NCBI GenBank assembly: GCA_002507545.1
Contig: DAVR01000033.1
Span: 1,195-63,885 of the forward strand
Length of the DNA stretch: 62,691 bases
Source: Archaeoglobus sp. UBA230
Lineage (GTDB): Archaea > Halobacteriota > Archaeoglobi > Archaeoglobales > Archaeoglobaceae
Direction: 5' to 3'
A program made the translations under genes and the position numbers. How positions within the stretch are numbered: the first letter of the stretch is position 1; the number at the start of each line of letters is the position of its first letter. The notes under the pieces were generated by a model. That model worked only from the letters and a program-made list of their open reading frames with translations. It was not told where the DNA came from and did not search any database. Shown here piece by piece: positions 7,938-16,227 of this stretch.

Positions 7938-8912
7938 ATGCTGATCAAGAGGATCGCTGAAATAGAATCACCAAGCGGGAAGGAGGAAAAACTCAGAGAG
8001 TTTGTGAAAACATATCTTGAGGACCTTGGATATGATGTTTTGGAAGGTGATCACTTTATCGCAACCCGATCCAGATCGAGAATGATCGTGGCAACCCATC
8101 TCGATACTGTGTCAGTCAAAGCTCCCTTCAGCACCGATGGTGTTTATGCTTACGGCACAGGTGTGTGCGATGCGAAGGCGAGTGTTGCTGCGATACTTGA
8201 AGCTGCAGAAAGTGGTTTGGACTTTACACTTGCGTTTTTCTGCGATGAGGAGGAAGGGGGAAAAGGTTCAAAGGAGTTTGCCGAGTTCTGGAGGCAGGGT
8301 GAAATGGCTATCGTCATGGAGCCCACCGATCTCAAGATAGCTTCAAAGCACTACGGAAGCTTTGATTTGATTGTAGAGGTTTTAGGAAAAGCGTGCCACG
8401 GTTCAATGCCAGAGATGGGTGTAAATGCCATTGAAAGGGCATGCGAGATGATGGTGGATATGAAAAGGAGGTTTAGAGCCACACCACTGAAGATAGAAGG
8501 TGGCAGTGAGGAGTATGTGATTCCGTCCAGATGTTACATTAAATTCGACGTTCTCGTTAAACCGGGAACAAAACTTGAGGATTGTATAAAGGAGCTTGAA
8601 TTTTTGCGAGATTATGGAAATTTTGAGGTGTCTGATGCTCACGAAGGGTTTGAGAGTGGTGGTGTTGTTACAATTCTCGAAAAAGCCATGGAAAAGGTAG
8701 GCATGGAGCCAGTACACACCGAGATGCGGTCATGGACCGATGCTCTCAACCTCAAGGACAGGTTCGACGCAGTGGTATGGGGTCCAGGGGAGCTGCACTG
8801 CTGCCACACAGAAAGGGAAAAAGTTAAGCTTGAGGATATAAGGAAGGCCAGAGATGTTTTGCTTGCCCTGAATGATTTAATCAAATCTGCTGGAAAATGT
8901 CACCATAAATGA
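7938..8912 (+). CDS. M20-family metallopeptidase or deacylase (ArgE/DapE/LysK-like)
   Basis: The 324-residue protein is a zinc-dependent M20 amidohydrolase. HLDTV near residue 54 and GTGVCDAKA near residue 75 carry metal ligands and the adjacent catalytic residues, DEEEGGKGS near residue 104 gives the catalytic base and ligand pair, and HCCH near the C-terminus the last histidine. LysK, which removes the carrier or acetyl group in archaeal lysine/arginine synthesis, is the closest named relative I can suggest, but substrate is not decided by sequence. I use the ATG at 7938, because the open frame upstream to 7650 runs through the divergent acetyltransferase and shows no M20 homology. The end overlaps the convergent membrane gene by 32 bases. 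Confidence 0.85.
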   Translation: MLIKRIAEIESPSGKEEKLREFVKTYLEDLGYDVLEGDHFIATRSRSRMIVATHLDTVSVKAPFSTDGVYAYGTGVCDAKASVAAILEAAESGLDFTLAFFCDEEEGGKGSKEFAEFWRQGEMAIVMEPTDLKIASKHYGSFDLIVEVLGKACHGSMPEMGVNAIERACEMMVDMKRRFRATPLKIEGGSEEYVIPSRCYIKFDVLVKPGTKLEDCIKELEFLRDYGNFEVSDAHEGFESGGVVTILEKAMEKVGMEPVHTEMRSWTDALNLKDRFDAVVWGPGELHCCHTEREKVKLEDIRKARDVLLALNDLIKSAGKCHHK

Positions 8913-9555
8913 GCTGGAGAACCAGTATAATTACGGGATGCTGAATGAGGTAAATCTCCAAGGATTTCTTTCCCAGAATTGCCACCGGGTTCTCGAAGAA
9001 ACTGTGCTTAGTCCCACGAAACTTGCTGCCAAAGTGCATTCCAAACAGGAAGATTCCAAACCATGGTAACAGGGGGTAGTAATCAAGTGTCCTGAAACCG
9101 TAAGGCATCAATCCCATCCAGACAAGGTTGGCAGAACTTACGTTTATTGAGTGAAAGTAAACTCCAAGGAGAAAAGCGGCAATACCTATGGGAAGGTGCA
9201 GTTTGGTGTAGTTCAAAAAGATGTAGCCGAGAAGCGTCGAAAGGGCAAAGAAGTGCAGGATTCTGAAGACCACAAACTCATTTGGGACAAAATAGTATGT
9301 AACGGCGGTGATTAACAAGGCAAGTGCTGAGAGTTTGAAAGCCTTTCTCAAAACCCTGTTCGGCTTCGGTCTGGCAACAGCCATCGTAAGTCCAGAAATG
9401 AAGATGAACATCCCCCCGATAAATCTCGGGAAGTAATACCAGAAGGCTCCTGAAAGCTCTATTTTGCCAAAGTAGTAGGCATCAAAAAAAGAGTGGAAAA
9501 TGAGCATAAGTATTACAGCTATCCCTCTCGCAAAGTCAATTTCCGGGTATCTCAT
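8881..9555 (-). CDS. DUF1624 / heparan acetyltransferase-like membrane protein
   Basis: This 224-residue integral membrane protein begins RYPEIDFARGIAVILMLIFHSFFD, the signature start of the DUF1624 family related to heparan-alpha-glucosaminide acetyltransferase and other acyltransferase-3-like proteins. About seven hydrophobic segments are visible. The conserved arginine and histidine in ARG...FH and a C-terminal KSLEIYLIQHPVI are family features. It may acylate an envelope sugar or lipid, which is inference. The start overlaps the stop of the PAC2 gene by 4 bases, so it is the last gene of the aIF2-alpha operon. Confidence 0.82.
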   Translation of the reverse strand: MRYPEIDFARGIAVILMLIFHSFFDAYYFGKIELSGAFWYYFPRFIGGMFIFISGLTMAVARPKPNRVLRKAFKLSALALLITAVTYYFVPNEFVVFRILHFFALSTLLGYIFLNYTKLHLPIGIAAFLLGVYFHSINVSSANLVWMGLMPYGFRTLDYYPLLPWFGIFLFGMHFGSKFRGTKHSFFENPVAILGKKSLEIYLIQHPVIILVLQLIYGDIFQQI

Positions 9556-10331
9556 CTGAAGTATCTCAGGTCCTCATCACTCTTCCACTGCTGCACTGCC
9601 ATCTCTTGCATCTCCTTTATCTGAGCAATGATTTTCTCCATCTCCTTTGCTCTCTCCTCCAGAGCTTCAACAGATACCTCAAGGTTTAGCATCTTGGAGA
9701 GCACATCAAGAACGACCTTCGCACTCTTTGGATCAACCATATAGCCCGAAGTCACACCCATCAAACACGCAGCATCTATACCCTCAAGCTTTGAAACTCC
9801 AAGTAGAAGTCCTGAAGCTCCTATTATACCACCACCCGGCTCACCGGGCTCAAACTTTATCCCAAAGCTTTTAAGCTCTTCAACAACATCTTGAGAGTTT
9901 GCAGCACCGATAACATATGGCTCCTCAACAAGCTTTCCAATTCCGTATCCACCCAGCGTGTAAATTCTCCTTGCTCCAAATCTCTTTGCGATGTCAATGT
10001 AAGCGTTAACGAGTTCAAAGTGACCCTCATTGCTTATGCTCTGAAAATCTCCGACGAGAATAAGTAGATCACTGCTGTCTCCATTCGACTTCCAAGCATA
10101 AACTTCATTCACTGGCATCCTGACCGTCCCATCCTCCTGAACCATTACCTGTGGGGGGAAGTAATGAGAGTATATTTCGACCACCTTCTCAGCCCTAAGC
10201 TCGTTCACAAGATGATCAGCCACGAGCTTTCCAACATGTCCTATACCCGGGAGTCCTTCAATGAATATCGGATTCTCCAGTCCTACATCCTCCGGGTCTT
10301 TTAGGTATCTTACATCAACCTTTTTCAGCAT
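9552..10331 (-). CDS. PAC2-family proteasome assembly chaperone-like protein
   Basis: The 259-residue protein belongs to the PAC2 family that includes archaeal PbaB and eukaryotic PAC2. The diagnostic start NPIFIEGLPGIGHVGKLVADHL, then LLILVGDFQS, GGYGIGKLVEEPYV and GIIGASGLLLGVS are all present. A C-terminal helical region ends in DLRYFR, close to the tail that archaeal members use to dock on the proteasome alpha ring; the final residues do not give a strict hydrophobic-Tyr-X ending. It overlaps the Nop10 start region by 17 bases and lies in the aIF2-alpha/Nop10 operon, a grouping common in archaea that links translation, rRNA processing and proteolysis. Confidence 0.88.
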   Translation of the reverse strand: MLKKVDVRYLKDPEDVGLENPIFIEGLPGIGHVGKLVADHLVNELRAEKVVEIYSHYFPPQVMVQEDGTVRMPVNEVYAWKSNGDSSDLLILVGDFQSISNEGHFELVNAYIDIAKRFGARRIYTLGGYGIGKLVEEPYVIGAANSQDVVEELKSFGIKFEPGEPGGGIIGASGLLLGVSKLEGIDAACLMGVTSGYMVDPKSAKVVLDVLSKMLNLEVSVEALEERAKEMEKIIAQIKEMQEMAVQQWKSDEDLRYFR

Positions 10332-10515
10332 CCAACCACCTCCTGAAACTGAAAAATCCTACCTCCTTTCTCAGCTTCCTTCTGTATTTCCCGTAGGGGT
10401 CTTCGATTGAGAATCTGGGTGGGATTGGCATATATGTCTTTGATTTACAAACAGGACAGTATTCTTTAAGCGTGTAGCGTCTACATTTACTGCATTTTCT
10501 CATTAAAACTTTCAT
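10315..10515 (-). CDS. nop10: H/ACA ribonucleoprotein protein Nop10
   Basis: Nop10 is the small subunit of the H/ACA RNP that makes pseudouridine in rRNA. The 66 residues include the zinc-binding pattern MRKCSKCRRYTLKEYCPVC (two CxxC pairs) and the conserved PPRFSIEDPYGKYRRKLR segment that contacts Cbf5. Homologs usually start at MRKC, so the true start may be the ATG at 10503 rather than 10515; the longer form overlaps the aIF2-alpha stop by 4 bases, which favours coupling. No cbf5 or gar1 is in the window. Confidence 0.93.
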   Translation of the reverse strand: MKVLMRKCSKCRRYTLKEYCPVCKSKTYMPIPPRFSIEDPYGKYRRKLRKEVGFFSFRRWLDAEKG

Positions 10516-11315
10516 GCAGCCTCCCTTATGAAATTGCCTTCTCCACCAAGCTTTTTAATCGTCTTCAGCACTCTGTCTGTGGCCTTTTTTAGCACGTTTT
10601 CAGCCATCTTGTAATCGTCGGCTTCAACGACAATTCTGTATCTCGGTGCGCCGAGGTATTCTATCTTCATCTCAACCCCATCTGTCACAGCCTTTTTCGC
10701 CTCAAGGAGCGCCTTCTTTATCCTCTCAATACCATCTGAGGCTGTGCTTTTTAGTTCAAAGTATCCCCTCACCTTAACTCTTTTCGGTTTGATATTCTCT
10801 CTCGCAATCTCTGCCATCTCTTTTGCGAATTCCTCGCCTACAATCGGTGCAAGAACTTCGTAACCCTCATATGCAGCTTCTTCAAAGGCAGAGTAGACGG
10901 AATCGTACTCCTTCAAAAGCTTTTTACCAATTTTTTCAAGCTCATCGAATCCAACATTGAGCTTCTCTCCAATAATTTCAAGCCACTTAAAGGATTTCAT
11001 CTCGTTCTTCCACTGTTGAAGCTTCTCTCTCTTCTGCCTCTCGTTTACGTCTTTTATTGAGAGATCAATATGTCCCCTTTTCGGGTTGATGTCTAGAACC
11101 TTGCAGATAACTTTCTGCCCCTTCTTGACATGCTCTCTGATATCTTTAATCCACCCCGATGCGACCTCGCTTATGTGGACCATTCCCTCTCTACCCTCAT
11201 ACTCGTCAAGGGATACGAAGGCTCCAAAGTCGAGAACCCTCTTTACAGTCCCAATAACTATTTCACCCCGTGAAGGATAACCAGTTCTCTTTATTATCAG
11301 CCTCTTTTCTTTCAT
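10512..11315 (-). CDS. eif2a: Translation initiation factor aIF2 alpha subunit
   Basis: The 267-residue protein is the alpha subunit of the aIF2 heterotrimer that delivers initiator Met-tRNA to the small ribosomal subunit. Residues about 14-85 form an S1 RNA-binding domain (GEIVIGTVKRVLDFGAFVSL, GMVHISEVASGWIKDI, DLSIKDVN). A helical domain and a C-terminal alpha-beta domain (KRVKVRGYFELKS...YRIVVEADDY) follow, as in known archaeal structures. It heads an operon with Nop10, the PAC2 protein and the DUF1624 membrane protein. In many archaea S27e and L44e precede it; here the next gene upstream is a reductase. Confidence 0.96.
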   Translation of the reverse strand: MKEKRLIIKRTGYPSRGEIVIGTVKRVLDFGAFVSLDEYEGREGMVHISEVASGWIKDIREHVKKGQKVICKVLDINPKRGHIDLSIKDVNERQKREKLQQWKNEMKSFKWLEIIGEKLNVGFDELEKIGKKLLKEYDSVYSAFEEAAYEGYEVLAPIVGEEFAKEMAEIARENIKPKRVKVRGYFELKSTASDGIERIKKALLEAKKAVTDGVEMKIEYLGAPRYRIVVEADDYKMAENVLKKATDRVLKTIKKLGGEGNFIREAA

Positions 11316-11340
11316 CCTATCCCCCTTTTCTTCTGTGAAT

Positions 11341-12042
11341 TTAAAGATTGCCTATAACTGTTGCAGGAAAAACTGGACCATCCGTGCAAACTCTCATCCC
11401 GTTCTCAATAACACACGAACCACAAACACCAATGCCGCACCTCATATACCTTTCAAGTGAGAACTCAGCTTTATGCAAAACACCAGCTTTTTTCAAAACT
11501 ATGTAAAGAGCTTCCAGCATACCCTCGCCTCCACATGCATAAATTCTTGAGTATTTGCTCAAATCCTCCTTCTTGACAGCCTCAAGGACTGTGCCTTTGA
11601 TCCCTGCAGTGCCGTCCTCAGTTGTAATTGCCAACTCCTCAAACTCATCGAGCCAAATCAAGTCCTCCTTAGATTTCTCCCCGTAGATCATCCTGACCTC
11701 TGCTCCACATTTTTTCAGAAATTCATAGAGGTATTTCATCGGGGCAATTCCAATACCACCAGCGATGATTAATGCTTTGTCGGAGGGGCTGAATGGGTTG
11801 CCAAACGCCCCTCTTAAACCGATGCTGAGACCCTCATGAGCCTTTACCAAAGCCTGAGTTGTCTCACCTACAGCTTTAACGGTTACCGAATTTGGTGATG
11901 AGAGGCTGAGAGGAATCTCTTCGTAGCCCGGCAGATACAGCATAACAAACTGGCCGGGATACGAAGTTATTCTTAGGTCGAAGTAAAGCGTCGAGACCTT
12001 CTTATTGTGTCTCACCACCTTTTTCAATTTCGTGAAGTACAC
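11341..12042 (-). CDS. pyrK: PyrK-like dihydroorotate dehydrogenase electron-transfer subunit
   Basis: This FAD and [2Fe-2S] protein passes electrons from the FMN subunit PyrD to NAD or another acceptor. The 233 residues show the ferredoxin-reductase fold, with PGQFVMLYLPG and the flavin segment EIPLSLSS, then the nucleotide-binding ALIIAGGIGIAPM near residue 100 and the C-terminal cluster motif CGIGVCGSC...VC. I start it at the GTG at 12042 because GGGAG lies seven bases upstream and the resulting length is typical; the open frame extends 46 codons further upstream without homology. No pyrD is next to it. A sulfhydrogenase-type or other reductase role is the alternative. Confidence 0.83.
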   Translation of the reverse strand: MYFTKLKKVVRHNKKVSTLYFDLRITSYPGQFVMLYLPGYEEIPLSLSSPNSVTVKAVGETTQALVKAHEGLSIGLRGAFGNPFSPSDKALIIAGGIGIAPMKYLYEFLKKCGAEVRMIYGEKSKEDLIWLDEFEELAITTEDGTAGIKGTVLEAVKKEDLSKYSRIYACGGEGMLEALYIVLKKAGVLHKAEFSLERYMRCGIGVCGSCVIENGMRVCTDGPVFPATVIGNL

Positions 12043-12250
12043 AGTTAAACTCCCACTTAGGTTAATAAGTTTTGTTTGCATTTTTAGAAGAAGCAGAAGA
12101 AACAATGGGTTTAAAGGAAGATTTACAGATATTGTCATTCTATTTTTAAAGTTATCTCTTATAATCACAATTATTATCATTATATAATCTCTATAATAGT
12201 AGTAAAATTTAAATATCAGATAGTCACGATTATTGATTGAGGTGATGGCG

Positions 12251-12319
12251 ATGGAAGAGAAGAAGGACAGGAAGGAGGTTGAGGAGACCTTTAAGAGGAT
12301 TAGGCTGTTTGTAGGTTGA
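12251..12319 (+). CDS. Mini-ORF leader before UbiA gene
   Basis: A 22-codon frame starts at ATG 12251 (alternative ATG at 12245) behind GAGGTG at 12239-12244. It encodes a highly charged helix, EEKKDRKEVEETF, ending RLFVG. A TATA-like TTTAAATA lies at 12208-12215. The stop at 12317-12319 ends three bases before the prenyltransferase ATG at 12322. It could be a translationally coupled leader peptide, or the N-terminal stub of a gene whose remainder was lost when the AT-rich UbiA gene arrived. I do not recognise the peptide. Confidence 0.4.
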   Translation: MEEKKDRKEVEETFKRIRLFVG

Positions 12320-12321
12320 TA

Positions 12322-13218
12322 ATGTCCTTTAATTTAATTTATCGCTTTTTATCAATTTTAAAAATAGGTGCTACTCCCAGTACATTTGCTTATCCAATAC
12401 CATTAGCTTCATTTGTTGCATTTTCTCTTTCCGGTTCTGGAGTTGAGAATTTTATAATTTCTTTTGTTTTTTGTTTTTTATTTATTACTTCTATTAACTT
12501 GTGGAATCATCTTAATGACCTTGAAGATGACATCAAAGCTGGTAGAAGTTGTGCAGCTTTTATAGCAGACAACAAGAAAGCTGTTTTCAGTGTAGTGGTA
12601 ATATTTTACACACTTTCGACTTTGTGGATTGTATTATTCACCAAAGATTTAGCTGTTTTATCAGTTTATCTTGTTTGTGCTTTTTTAACATGGATTTATT
12701 CGGATAAATTTTTAGTTGGAAAACGGATAAAAAGACTTAAAGAATGGTATGTTACTGAACTGCTGACGTATTTGATAGTTTCTCCCTCTTTCTTTATTGT
12801 TTTATGGTCATTTTTTTCCCCTTTGTCAGAGAAAGGTTTTGCGTTTTCTTTAGTGTTATCAATATTTTATTTGTCAGGTATGTTTTTAAAGGATATAAAA
12901 GATGCTTCAGCGGATTTAAGTTCTGGTTATAGGACTCTTGCAGTAATCTATGAGCCTGTTTTTCTGCTTAAACTTTCAATTTTTTTAAATATTATTGGAA
13001 TCTTTCTAATTTTGATATTGTCCCTTTTTGGAACATTTCCTTTAATTTGCGCTTTTTCTTCATCTACCTTGATTATTCTTGTGTATGTCGTGAAAACACT
13101 ACGTCAAACTAATTGGTCTTTATCAGAAGATATAATAAATGTGCTGAGACTACATCCTCTTACATACATCGTAACTCTCTCATTGCTTGGGGCTCTTGGG
13201 GCTATATCCAGTTTATAA
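12322..13218 (+). CDS. UbiA-family prenyltransferase
   Basis: The 298-residue polytopic membrane protein belongs to the UbiA superfamily, which attaches prenyl chains to aromatic or glycerol-type acceptors. The first Mg/diphosphate motif is NHLNDLEDD near residues 62-70 (NxxxDxxxD), and the second is KDIKDASAD near residues 190-198. Eight to nine hydrophobic helices are visible. The acceptor could be a menaquinone precursor, heme, geranylgeranylglyceryl phosphate or something else; sequence alone does not decide. Base composition is strikingly AT-rich compared with flanking genes, with long T runs and TTT/TTA-rich codons, suggesting recent acquisition. It is preceded by a mini-ORF, and its end overlaps the convergent gene by 17 bases. 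Confidence 0.85.
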   Translation: MSFNLIYRFLSILKIGATPSTFAYPIPLASFVAFSLSGSGVENFIISFVFCFLFITSINLWNHLNDLEDDIKAGRSCAAFIADNKKAVFSVVVIFYTLSTLWIVLFTKDLAVLSVYLVCAFLTWIYSDKFLVGKRIKRLKEWYVTELLTYLIVSPSFFIVLWSFFSPLSEKGFAFSLVLSIFYLSGMFLKDIKDASADLSSGYRTLAVIYEPVFLLKLSIFLNIIGIFLILILSLFGTFPLICAFSSSTLIILVYVVKTLRQTNWSLSEDIINVLRLHPLTYIVTLSLLGALGAISSL

Positions 13219-14464
13219 ATAAAGTGGTCCTTGTAAGGTTTAAGTAAATTTTATTTTCAATTTCGCTCATTAGCTTAATTTTGAGATTGTGAGATGTGTA
13301 ATTAGGGTAAGACGTAAAAATCGCGTATGATGGTATATAGCTCTTTAGTTGGTGAATTTTTTCTTCATACATTAGGAACATATTATGATCAATAGCATAG
13401 AAATTAAAATTTTTATCAACAAAATATTTTTTGAGGATGTTTAGGCCACCTCTTATCGTTTCGGCAAAGAAGATGGCATTATCCATAAAACTATCTAATT
13501 CAAACAGAGAGGGATATATCTCTAGTGGATAGCCAAGCAACCCTAACGATGAAGCCCCCATAGTTTCTTTGCTTAGGAAGTATAACGCATATGGACTCGC
13601 AGAAAGAAATTTTTTATCTTGAAGGTCATTAGATAAATCTCTTTTAGCTATAGCAATACGTTCAGCCTCTAAGAACTCATTCAGCTTCATTCCATCTATA
13701 TGTCCTAATGCGATCCCTTTTTTCTCAACTTTAACTTCCTTGCCAATCATAAACTCATGCTTTATAATCTCCTTCGTCTCCTCCAAATTCCTGCCTCTCT
13801 CTGGCAAAGTGTCTGTATAGTCGCTCGGTATCCTTTCTCTAAAGCTGAGAACAACGACTCCTCTTCCCACCTTTTTTCCATTTACAGCTATGATCGGATG
13901 TCCGTACTTCATACGCAAAGGGAAGATGTTGAATGAGACGGCATCGACACCTGCATCCCTGAAGGGTCGAAGCATCTTGTTTATCGGATAAATCAACTCA
14001 TTTTGGTAAATTTCGGATGCTCTTTCCAGCACGTATTCTGGATCAGACTTGTATTTTCCATAAAGTCTCCTGAGTCTGATAAGTATTTTTAAAGCCTGCA
14101 ATCTACTCTTCGGGTAGAGAAGAGGATAGATCAAAATATTGAACCTCCCCTTCTTGGCTCTTCTCATTTTATCAACGACTTCATCTGGAGTCCCTTTGAA
14201 AACCTGAAGTTCATATTCTGCATCTGTCAGTAAAACCAAGCAGCCACGAGTCCATATTGATTCGGGAGTTATGTAACCTTCAATGGGCATACAGACTGAT
14301 TCGCAATCAACCAGACTTGCGAATTTTTCAGAATCATTAATCAGTTCCTCCGTTAAAAAGAATACAGTAAGGGTTGGTTTAAACTCCACCTCCTCCAGCT
14401 TAACCTTCAGGTCTTGTATAGCATCTTTGGTCTTTGGATAGGGTGTGTAGAGGAAACTAAACAT
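13202..14464 (-). CDS. FIST-domain-like sensory protein
   Basis: The 420-residue soluble protein resembles FIST N plus FIST C sensor proteins, though weakly. Residues about 30-75 run as PTLTVFFLTEEL, a conserved-position segment CMPIEGYITPES and a strand GCLVLL. This is the FIST_N order of beta strand, helix, glycine turn and strand. The central IGKEVKVEKKGIALGHIDGMKLNEFL matches the FIST_C pattern that ends in an exposed glycine and a dyad IDG. FIST domains are thought to bind small ligands such as amino acids. I start at the ATG at 14464, seven bases after the stop of the roadblock gene. It forms a three-gene operon with the roadblock and KaiC-like genes. Confidence 0.5.
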   Translation of the reverse strand: MFSFLYTPYPKTKDAIQDLKVKLEEVEFKPTLTVFFLTEELINDSEKFASLVDCESVCMPIEGYITPESIWTRGCLVLLTDAEYELQVFKGTPDEVVDKMRRAKKGRFNILIYPLLYPKSRLQALKILIRLRRLYGKYKSDPEYVLERASEIYQNELIYPINKMLRPFRDAGVDAVSFNIFPLRMKYGHPIIAVNGKKVGRGVVVLSFRERIPSDYTDTLPERGRNLEETKEIIKHEFMIGKEVKVEKKGIALGHIDGMKLNEFLEAERIAIAKRDLSNDLQDKKFLSASPYALYFLSKETMGASSLGLLGYPLEIYPSLFELDSFMDNAIFFAETIRGGLNILKKYFVDKNFNFYAIDHNMFLMYEEKIHQLKSYIPSYAIFTSYPNYTSHNLKIKLMSEIENKIYLNLTRTTLFINWI

Positions 14465-14801
14465 GCTTCTCGAACTCACTCTTTATTGACTCTATGTCTA
14501 TTCTGAGCTTGTATATTGAGGCATCCTCTGCAGCCAATATGGCCAGAACAAGTGTTTTAGATATGGGGGATAGAAGCAAGTGCGAGCCAGCCATTCTAAA
14601 CTCTGCATCTTTAAAATAACCTGACGCTATGTAGTTTATAAGGACCTTAACTTGACTTTCGAGCCAGTCAACGAGAGATAGCACCTGCCTATCCTTGAAG
14701 TGGATGTAAATTGGTACACCATCTACCCTGTAAATTCCAACGAAGGGTATGTTCTCGTCTAAGATGATTGGTCTAAGGAGCTCCTCAATTACCTCTTTCA
14801 T
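14457..14801 (-). CDS. Roadblock/LC7-like regulator
   Basis: The 114-residue protein looks like a roadblock/LC7 (longin-related) domain. An N-terminal helix is followed by VGIYRVDGVPIYIHF, then a helix WLESQVKVLINYIASGYF, the strand AEFRMAGSHLLLSPIS and the hydrophobic strand TLVLAILAAEDASIYKLRIDIESI. Such domains regulate small GTPases or, in archaea, partner with RecA-like ATPases. It overlaps the upstream KaiC-like gene by 4 bases, so it should be made stoichiometrically with it, as the likely partner of that ATPase. Confidence 0.65.
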   Translation of the reverse strand: MKEVIEELLRPIILDENIPFVGIYRVDGVPIYIHFKDRQVLSLVDWLESQVKVLINYIASGYFKDAEFRMAGSHLLLSPISKTLVLAILAAEDASIYKLRIDIESIKSEFEKHV

Positions 14802-15595
14802 TTAACCCTCCTTCTAATTTTTTCTATATCTTCCTCAGTAATGTATCCCTTATTTGCGAGCCTCCTTAGCTCCTCTTTTGCCTCTTCTGAGATGTTCAGG
14901 TTATCGAGATTGGGTTCGAATCCATCACACCTTTTGTCTTCGATAATGATACCTGCTCCCTCCACAATCCTGAAGGGATACACACCATCAGCATGTTTCG
15001 ACATTCTGTGCTTGACAACTCTGAGTGTTCGGCTGTATGTTTCTCCAGCACCAATGTTCTTTAACTGAATAACTGAATCTGCGAGAAACAGAGACATGTT
15101 TGTAAGAGCTGAGGGTTCTCCGATGAAGGGTTCTTCCAATGTTACGACAACAGTTCCACTTTCTTTGAGCATCTTAAAGAAAAAACTGACCTCTGACCGA
15201 GACTGGTAATCTGCACTTGCGACAAGAGGGGAGAATGCATCAATTGCTATTCGGAGATCATTGCCTTTGATAAACTTGGTCAAATCGCTGTCGAGAAAGG
15301 AGGTATCTTTTATCTGAAATTGGCCTACTTTTAGCTGTCTTGATTTGATATATTCCTCCAAATCCCATCCCATTGATGAGGATATCCTGAGAAACTCATT
15401 TTCATCAAGGTCGCTTGAGATGTATATACAATTTTCTTCATTTTCAAGACCCTCAGTCAAATACTGGATGCAAAATATTGTTTTTCCACAACCTGTTGTG
15501 CCTACTACTGCATTCACAGTATTTTTGACGAATCCACCGTACATAAGCTCATCCAAGCCAAAGATACCTGTGCGCAGTCTGCCCATGATAATCAT
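14798..15595 (-). CDS. KaiC-like ATPase (RecA superfamily)
   Basis: The 265-residue protein is a single-domain KaiC/GvpD-type ATPase. The family start RLRTGIFGLDELMYGGF is followed by Walker A GTTGCGKT near residue 35 and Walker B LRIAIDAFSPL near residue 115. The C-terminal RVVKHRMSKHADGVYPFRI is the usual R-x-K-x-R-x2-K-H motif. Unlike the copy at 5458, its P-loop is intact. I choose the ATG at 15595 because GGTGAG lies seven bases upstream; in-frame codons up to 15664 are unsupported. It heads an operon with the roadblock and FIST-like genes, a plausible signal-transduction module whose output is unknown. Confidence 0.82.
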   Translation of the reverse strand: MIIMGRLRTGIFGLDELMYGGFVKNTVNAVVGTTGCGKTIFCIQYLTEGLENEENCIYISSDLDENEFLRISSSMGWDLEEYIKSRQLKVGQFQIKDTSFLDSDLTKFIKGNDLRIAIDAFSPLVASADYQSRSEVSFFFKMLKESGTVVVTLEEPFIGEPSALTNMSLFLADSVIQLKNIGAGETYSRTLRVVKHRMSKHADGVYPFRIVEGAGIIIEDKRCDGFEPNLDNLNISEEAKEELRRLANKGYITEEDIEKIRRRVK

Positions 15596-16011
15596 ATGCT
15601 CTCTCACCATTATTATAGTTTTTGATATTCCTAAATAAGTGTTATGTCGCGAATAACGTTGCATCCCGATAACAGGTTACTAATATGGAAAATCTAACGA
15701 ATAGAGCAAGTACTGAAGATATTAAGAAGGAAAATAGCATTACCTGGCAATCCCGCTCGCTCAAGAACCTCATCATCTTTACCCTTTTAAAAATTTCTTT
15801 TAGATGTTTTTAGAGGTGATAGGATTGAAGAGATGTGTAAAAATTATTTTTTAGTATATATCAATACTTTTCATTAAGTGTTTTTACACCTAAGTGATGT
15901 ACCACAAATTGCCAATTATTTTACTATCTAATTCTAATTTTTTCCCACTTAATAACCCCTCAGCTGTAATCGAGCGGAAAGTTTTTAAACTGTTTGCCTT
16001 ATTTTGGCACG
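15596..16011. promoter_or_regulatory. Divergent intergenic control region
   Basis: This 416-base AT-rich block separates the KaiC-like operon from the HTH gene. It holds a 9-bp inverted repeat GTGTAAAAA (15835-15843) / TTTTTACAC (15881-15889) around an AT-rich centre with TATA-like sequence, and the 11-base near-palindrome AATTGCCAATT at 15907-15917. No credible ORF or tRNA is visible. The small HTH protein encoded next to it could be the regulator that binds here; that is inference. Confidence 0.5.
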
Positions 16012-16227
16012 ATGATATCTGAGCTTCCAGAAAATCTGAGAAAAACAGCATTGATACTGATAAAACTGGGTGAGGCTACGGCAGATGAAGTTGCCAAGGT
16101 ATCCGGTAGAAAAAGGTCCACTGAGAGCTACTACTTGAATTTACTAACGAGTCTGAAGTTGGCTAAGAAAAAAAAGGTCGGTCGAAAAATCTACTTCATG
16201 TTTAATGGGTCTGACGTCGGTAGATAA
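16012..16227 (+). CDS. Small winged-helix transcriptional regulator
   Basis: This 71-residue protein is a single winged helix-turn-helix. Residues about 10-60 give helix LRKTALILIKLG, turn EATADEVAKVSG, recognition helix STESYYLNLLTSLKLAKKKK and the wing VGRKIYFMF, as in TrmB/ArsR-like archaeal regulators. I start at ATG 16012 rather than the TTG at 15994, since the domain begins there. No metal-binding residues are evident. The last 37 bases overlap the convergent hydroxy-acid dehydrogenase gene. It likely controls a neighbouring promoter, perhaps its own, through the inverted repeat at 15835-15889. Confidence 0.75.
   Translation: MISELPENLRKTALILIKLGEATADEVAKVSGRKRSTESYYLNLLTSLKLAKKKKVGRKIYFMFNGSDVGR

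Noticed and set aside
12043..12180. N-terminal extension of the PyrK-like protein
   Set aside because: The extra residues are hydrophobic, AT-rich and unlike the family; a GTG with a strong ribosome-binding site at 12042 gives the normal length.
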